A stretch of DNA of 33,662 nucleotides from Desulfovibrio sp. GTDB taxonomy: Bacteria; Desulfobacterota; Desulfovibrionia; Desulfovibrionales; Desulfovibrionaceae. The notes under the pieces are model-generated. The model was given only the letters and a program-made list of their open reading frames with translations. It was not told the DNA's origin and ran no database searches. The first letter of the stretch is position 1. Every line of letters begins with the position of its first letter. A program made the position numbers and the translations under genes. Location of the stretch: assembly GCF_014803725.1 (NCBI RefSeq), contig NZ_JAAVBE010000020.1:1-33662 (forward strand), given 5' to 3'. Positions 32,099 to 33,662 of the stretch are shown piece by piece.

Positions 32099-33376
32099 TT
32101 ACATGTCCGGCGGCAAGCCCTGCAATTCCTTGAGCGTGAACACCGGCCCGTCCACGCAGACATAGCGGCTGCCGATATTGCAGCGGCCGCAGATGCCGAT
32201 GCCGCACTTCATGCGCTTTTCCAGCGTGGTCACGATGTTCTCAGGCGCGAAGCCGAGCTTTTCCAGCGCCTGAAGGGTGAACTTGATCATGATGGGCGGC
32301 CCGCAGAGCACGGCAACGGTATTCTCCGGCGAGGGCGCCAGCTCCTCCAGCACCTTGGGGATGAGGCCCACGCGGTACCCCCAGTTCTCATAGGGGTTGT
32401 CGATGCAGAGCGTGCAGTCGAGGTCGGGGTTCTGCTTCCAGTCGTCGAGCTCGTAGCTGTAGGCCATGTCCACTGGGCTGCGCGCGCCGTAGAGCAGGCT
32501 GATCTTGCCGTAATCCTCCTTGCGCTCCAAAAGGTGCAGCATGATGGTGCGGATGGGCGCCATGCCGATGCCGCCGCCGATGAAAAAGACGTTCTTGCCC
32601 TTCCAGTCCTTCCAGGGAAAATAATTCCCGAGCGGCGCGCGCACGCCCACCTTGTCGCCGGGCGAAAGGTGGTGGATGGCGTCCGTGACCTCGCCCGCGT
32701 CCATGACCGAGAACTGGAGAAAGCTCTTCTCGGACGGCGGCGAATTGATGACAAAGGTGGATTCGCCCGCGCCGAACACCGAGACCTGCCCCACCTGGCC
32801 GGGCTCGAAGGTGAAGTTCTCCATGGCTTCGGCGTCATCGAGCACCACTCGCAGGGTGCGGATATTGCGCGTCTCCTGGATGATCTCCACCACGGTGGCG
32901 AGCTTGGGGAGGTACGGGTTGCCGATCATGAGCGGCCGCGGCGTGATGCCCGCGGGCATGCGCGGACCCGGCTTGCCGGCGGCGTCCTGTTTGGGCGCTG
33001 GCCTGGGGGCCACATCCTCCTTTTCGGCAGCCTTGGGCGCGGCTTTGGCAGCCTCCGCTTTGGCAGCCTTGGGGGCTTCCGCAGCCTTGGCGACGTGAGG
33101 CGCCTCGTTTTCGGGCACGGGCAGGGTCTCGCCTTCCACGGCCGGGAGAGGCGCTTCCTTCAATTCGGTCAACATGGGGTGCTCGTCCGCGGGCAGGGCC
33201 TTTTCCTCCACGGGCGCGGCCTCGCCATTTACAGCCTTGGGGGCCTTGGGAGCCTTGTCGGCCTTGGCGCTCTTGCCCCCGGCAGCCGGGGCGGCGCGGC
33301 CCTTGGTCTTTTTCGTATCGGCGTCCGAAGCCTTGGGAGCGGCCTTGGCCTTTCCGGCAGTCTTCCTGGTTGCCAT
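32099..33376 (-). CDS. FAD/NAD(P)H-binding 2Fe-2S oxidoreductase subunit (AsrB/FlxA-like) with Ala/Lys-rich N-terminus
   Basis: 425 residues. Residues 1-~148 form a low-complexity Ala/Lys/Pro/Glu extension (KAPKAPKA, AAKAAPKAAEKE). From ~150 on it is a ferredoxin-NADP reductase-like module: FEPGQVGQVSVFG and FVINSPPS (FAD), FIGGGIGMAPIRTIML (NAD(P)H loop), LCGPPIMIKFTLQAL, then C391-x4-C396-x2-C399-x7-C407, the PyrK-type 2Fe-2S motif. Such subunits feed NAD(P)H electrons to Fe-S partners in anaerobic sulfite reductase, sulfhydrogenase or Flx-Hdr complexes. The adjacent 4Fe-4S gene supports this. ATG 33376 has AAAGGAG 7-8 nt upstream, so the extension is probably translated. Confidence 0.88.
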   Translation of the reverse strand: MATRKTAGKAKAAPKASDADTKKTKGRAAPAAGGKSAKADKAPKAPKAVNGEAAPVEEKALPADEHPMLTELKEAPLPAVEGETLPVPENEAPHVAKAAEAPKAAKAEAAKAAPKAAEKEDVAPRPAPKQDAAGKPGPRMPAGITPRPLMIGNPYLPKLATVVEIIQETRNIRTLRVVLDDAEAMENFTFEPGQVGQVSVFGAGESTFVINSPPSEKSFLQFSVMDAGEVTDAIHHLSPGDKVGVRAPLGNYFPWKDWKGKNVFFIGGGIGMAPIRTIMLHLLERKEDYGKISLLYGARSPVDMAYSYELDDWKQNPDLDCTLCIDNPYENWGYRVGLIPKVLEELAPSPENTVAVLCGPPIMIKFTLQALEKLGFAPENIVTTLEKRMKCGIGICGRCNIGSRYVCVDGPVFTLKELQGLPPDM

Positions 33377-33425
33377 GAATCAGCTCCTTTCACACAAATG
33401 GACTTCAAGAGATGCCACGAAGGCC

Positions 33426-33662
33426 CTAGACCTTGCCCTTGGCCGCGGCCACGGCGTCAAGCACGATGGCGCGGATGTCAAGGCAGACCGGGCAGTTGGT
33501 GATACAGCGCCCGCAGCCGCTGCACAGGTAGGGCCCCCAGTTTTCCGGGTAGGTCCAGAACTTGTGCGAAACGCGGTTGCGCATGCGCTGGTATTTCTCC
33601 GGGCGCGGATTGTGGCCGCTGGCCTCGCGCGTGTAGAGCGAGGACATGCAGTTGTCCCAGCT
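33426..33662 (-). CDS. 4Fe-4S dicluster subunit (AsrA/FlxB-like), C-terminal part, cut by the window edge
   Basis: The last 78 residues of a longer protein; the frame runs open through 33662 (SWDNCMSSLYTREASGHN is read before the edge). It contains GPYLCSGCGRCITNCPVCLD, a C-x2-C-x2-C-x3-C-P 4Fe-4S motif, and the WDNC cysteine belongs to the preceding cluster. HKFWTYPENWG between them is typical of the beta subunit of anaerobic sulfite reductase/sulfhydrogenase-like complexes. It ends 49 bp before the flavin subunit. The apparent ATG at 33647 is internal, not the start. Confidence 0.85.
   Translation of the reverse strand, partial: SWDNCMSSLYTREASGHNPRPEKYQRMRNRVSHKFWTYPENWGPYLCSGCGRCITNCPVCLDIRAIVLDAVAAAKGKV

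Noticed and set aside
1-33662. tRNA, rRNA or CRISPR features
   Set aside because: No cloverleaf with a T-loop GTTCGANTC context, no rRNA core sequence and no regularly spaced short repeats were found by eye. The four repeats are too far apart and too long for CRISPR.

Overview
The window is GC-rich bacterial chromosome from a sulfate-reducing deltaproteobacterium, most likely Desulfovibrionaceae (inference). Supporting signs are a flavin/2Fe-2S subunit paired with a 4Fe-4S dicluster protein of the AsrAB/FlxAB type, a DUF1538 membrane protein with a PII-like partner, a Rex repressor, a hemerythrin, and very strong C/G bias at third codon positions. Genes are dense on both strands. No rRNA, tRNA, CRISPR array, prophage or transposase gene is visible. 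Layout: (1) 1-3.7 kb holds a radical SAM enzyme, an IHF/HU-type DNA-bending protein, a YjfB-like 60-residue protein, and cysE with a tiny overlapping lipoprotein. (2) 3.7-10.1 kb is a leftward run: DUF1538 membrane protein, double PII-like protein, MBOAT O-acetyltransferase, SGNH-like partner and a Sel1-repeat protein. It starts from a clear sigma-70 promoter and suggests O-acetylation of an exported glycan. (3) 10.5-15.0 kb holds lepB, a ComM/YifB ATPase, rex, cobS and a nitroreductase. (4) 15.1-21.4 kb is a compact rightward cluster pyrH-frr-uppS-cdsA-dxr-rseP-tsaB, covering UMP phosphorylation, ribosome recycling, undecaprenyl and phospholipid precursors, isoprenoid synthesis, site-2 proteolysis and t6A tRNA modification. 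(5) 21.4-22.8 kb has hisI-hisG on the minus strand, back to back with a DEAD-box helicase (22.9-24.7 kb). (6) 25.2-28.9 kb holds a conserved unknown, ribF, a PHP-type histidinol phosphatase, a cysteine-cluster protein and a hemerythrin. (7) 28.9-33.7 kb reads leftward: tyrS then a bifunctional PFKFB-like protein, a small gene behind a sigma-54 promoter, and the flavin/Fe-S pair running off the window. The most striking non-coding signal is a dispersed ~200-bp element present four times, always in the same orientation (1-133, 2364-2575, 10189-10402, 24794-25110). Its sequence diverges between copies while its paired arms co-vary, and the G.T pairs make sense only if the plus strand is read as RNA. 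It contains a GCGAAGC mini-hairpin and mutually exclusive stems. Three complete copies sit just upstream of plus-strand genes (cysE, lepB, and the unknown gene before ribF). I do not recognise it as a known RNA or repeat family. One copy has been split by a ~113-bp fold-back insertion flanked by a 5-bp direct repeat. A second notable locus is the 82-codon gene at 31.7-31.9 kb, with a near-consensus sigma-54 promoter and an intrinsic terminator inside its short leader.
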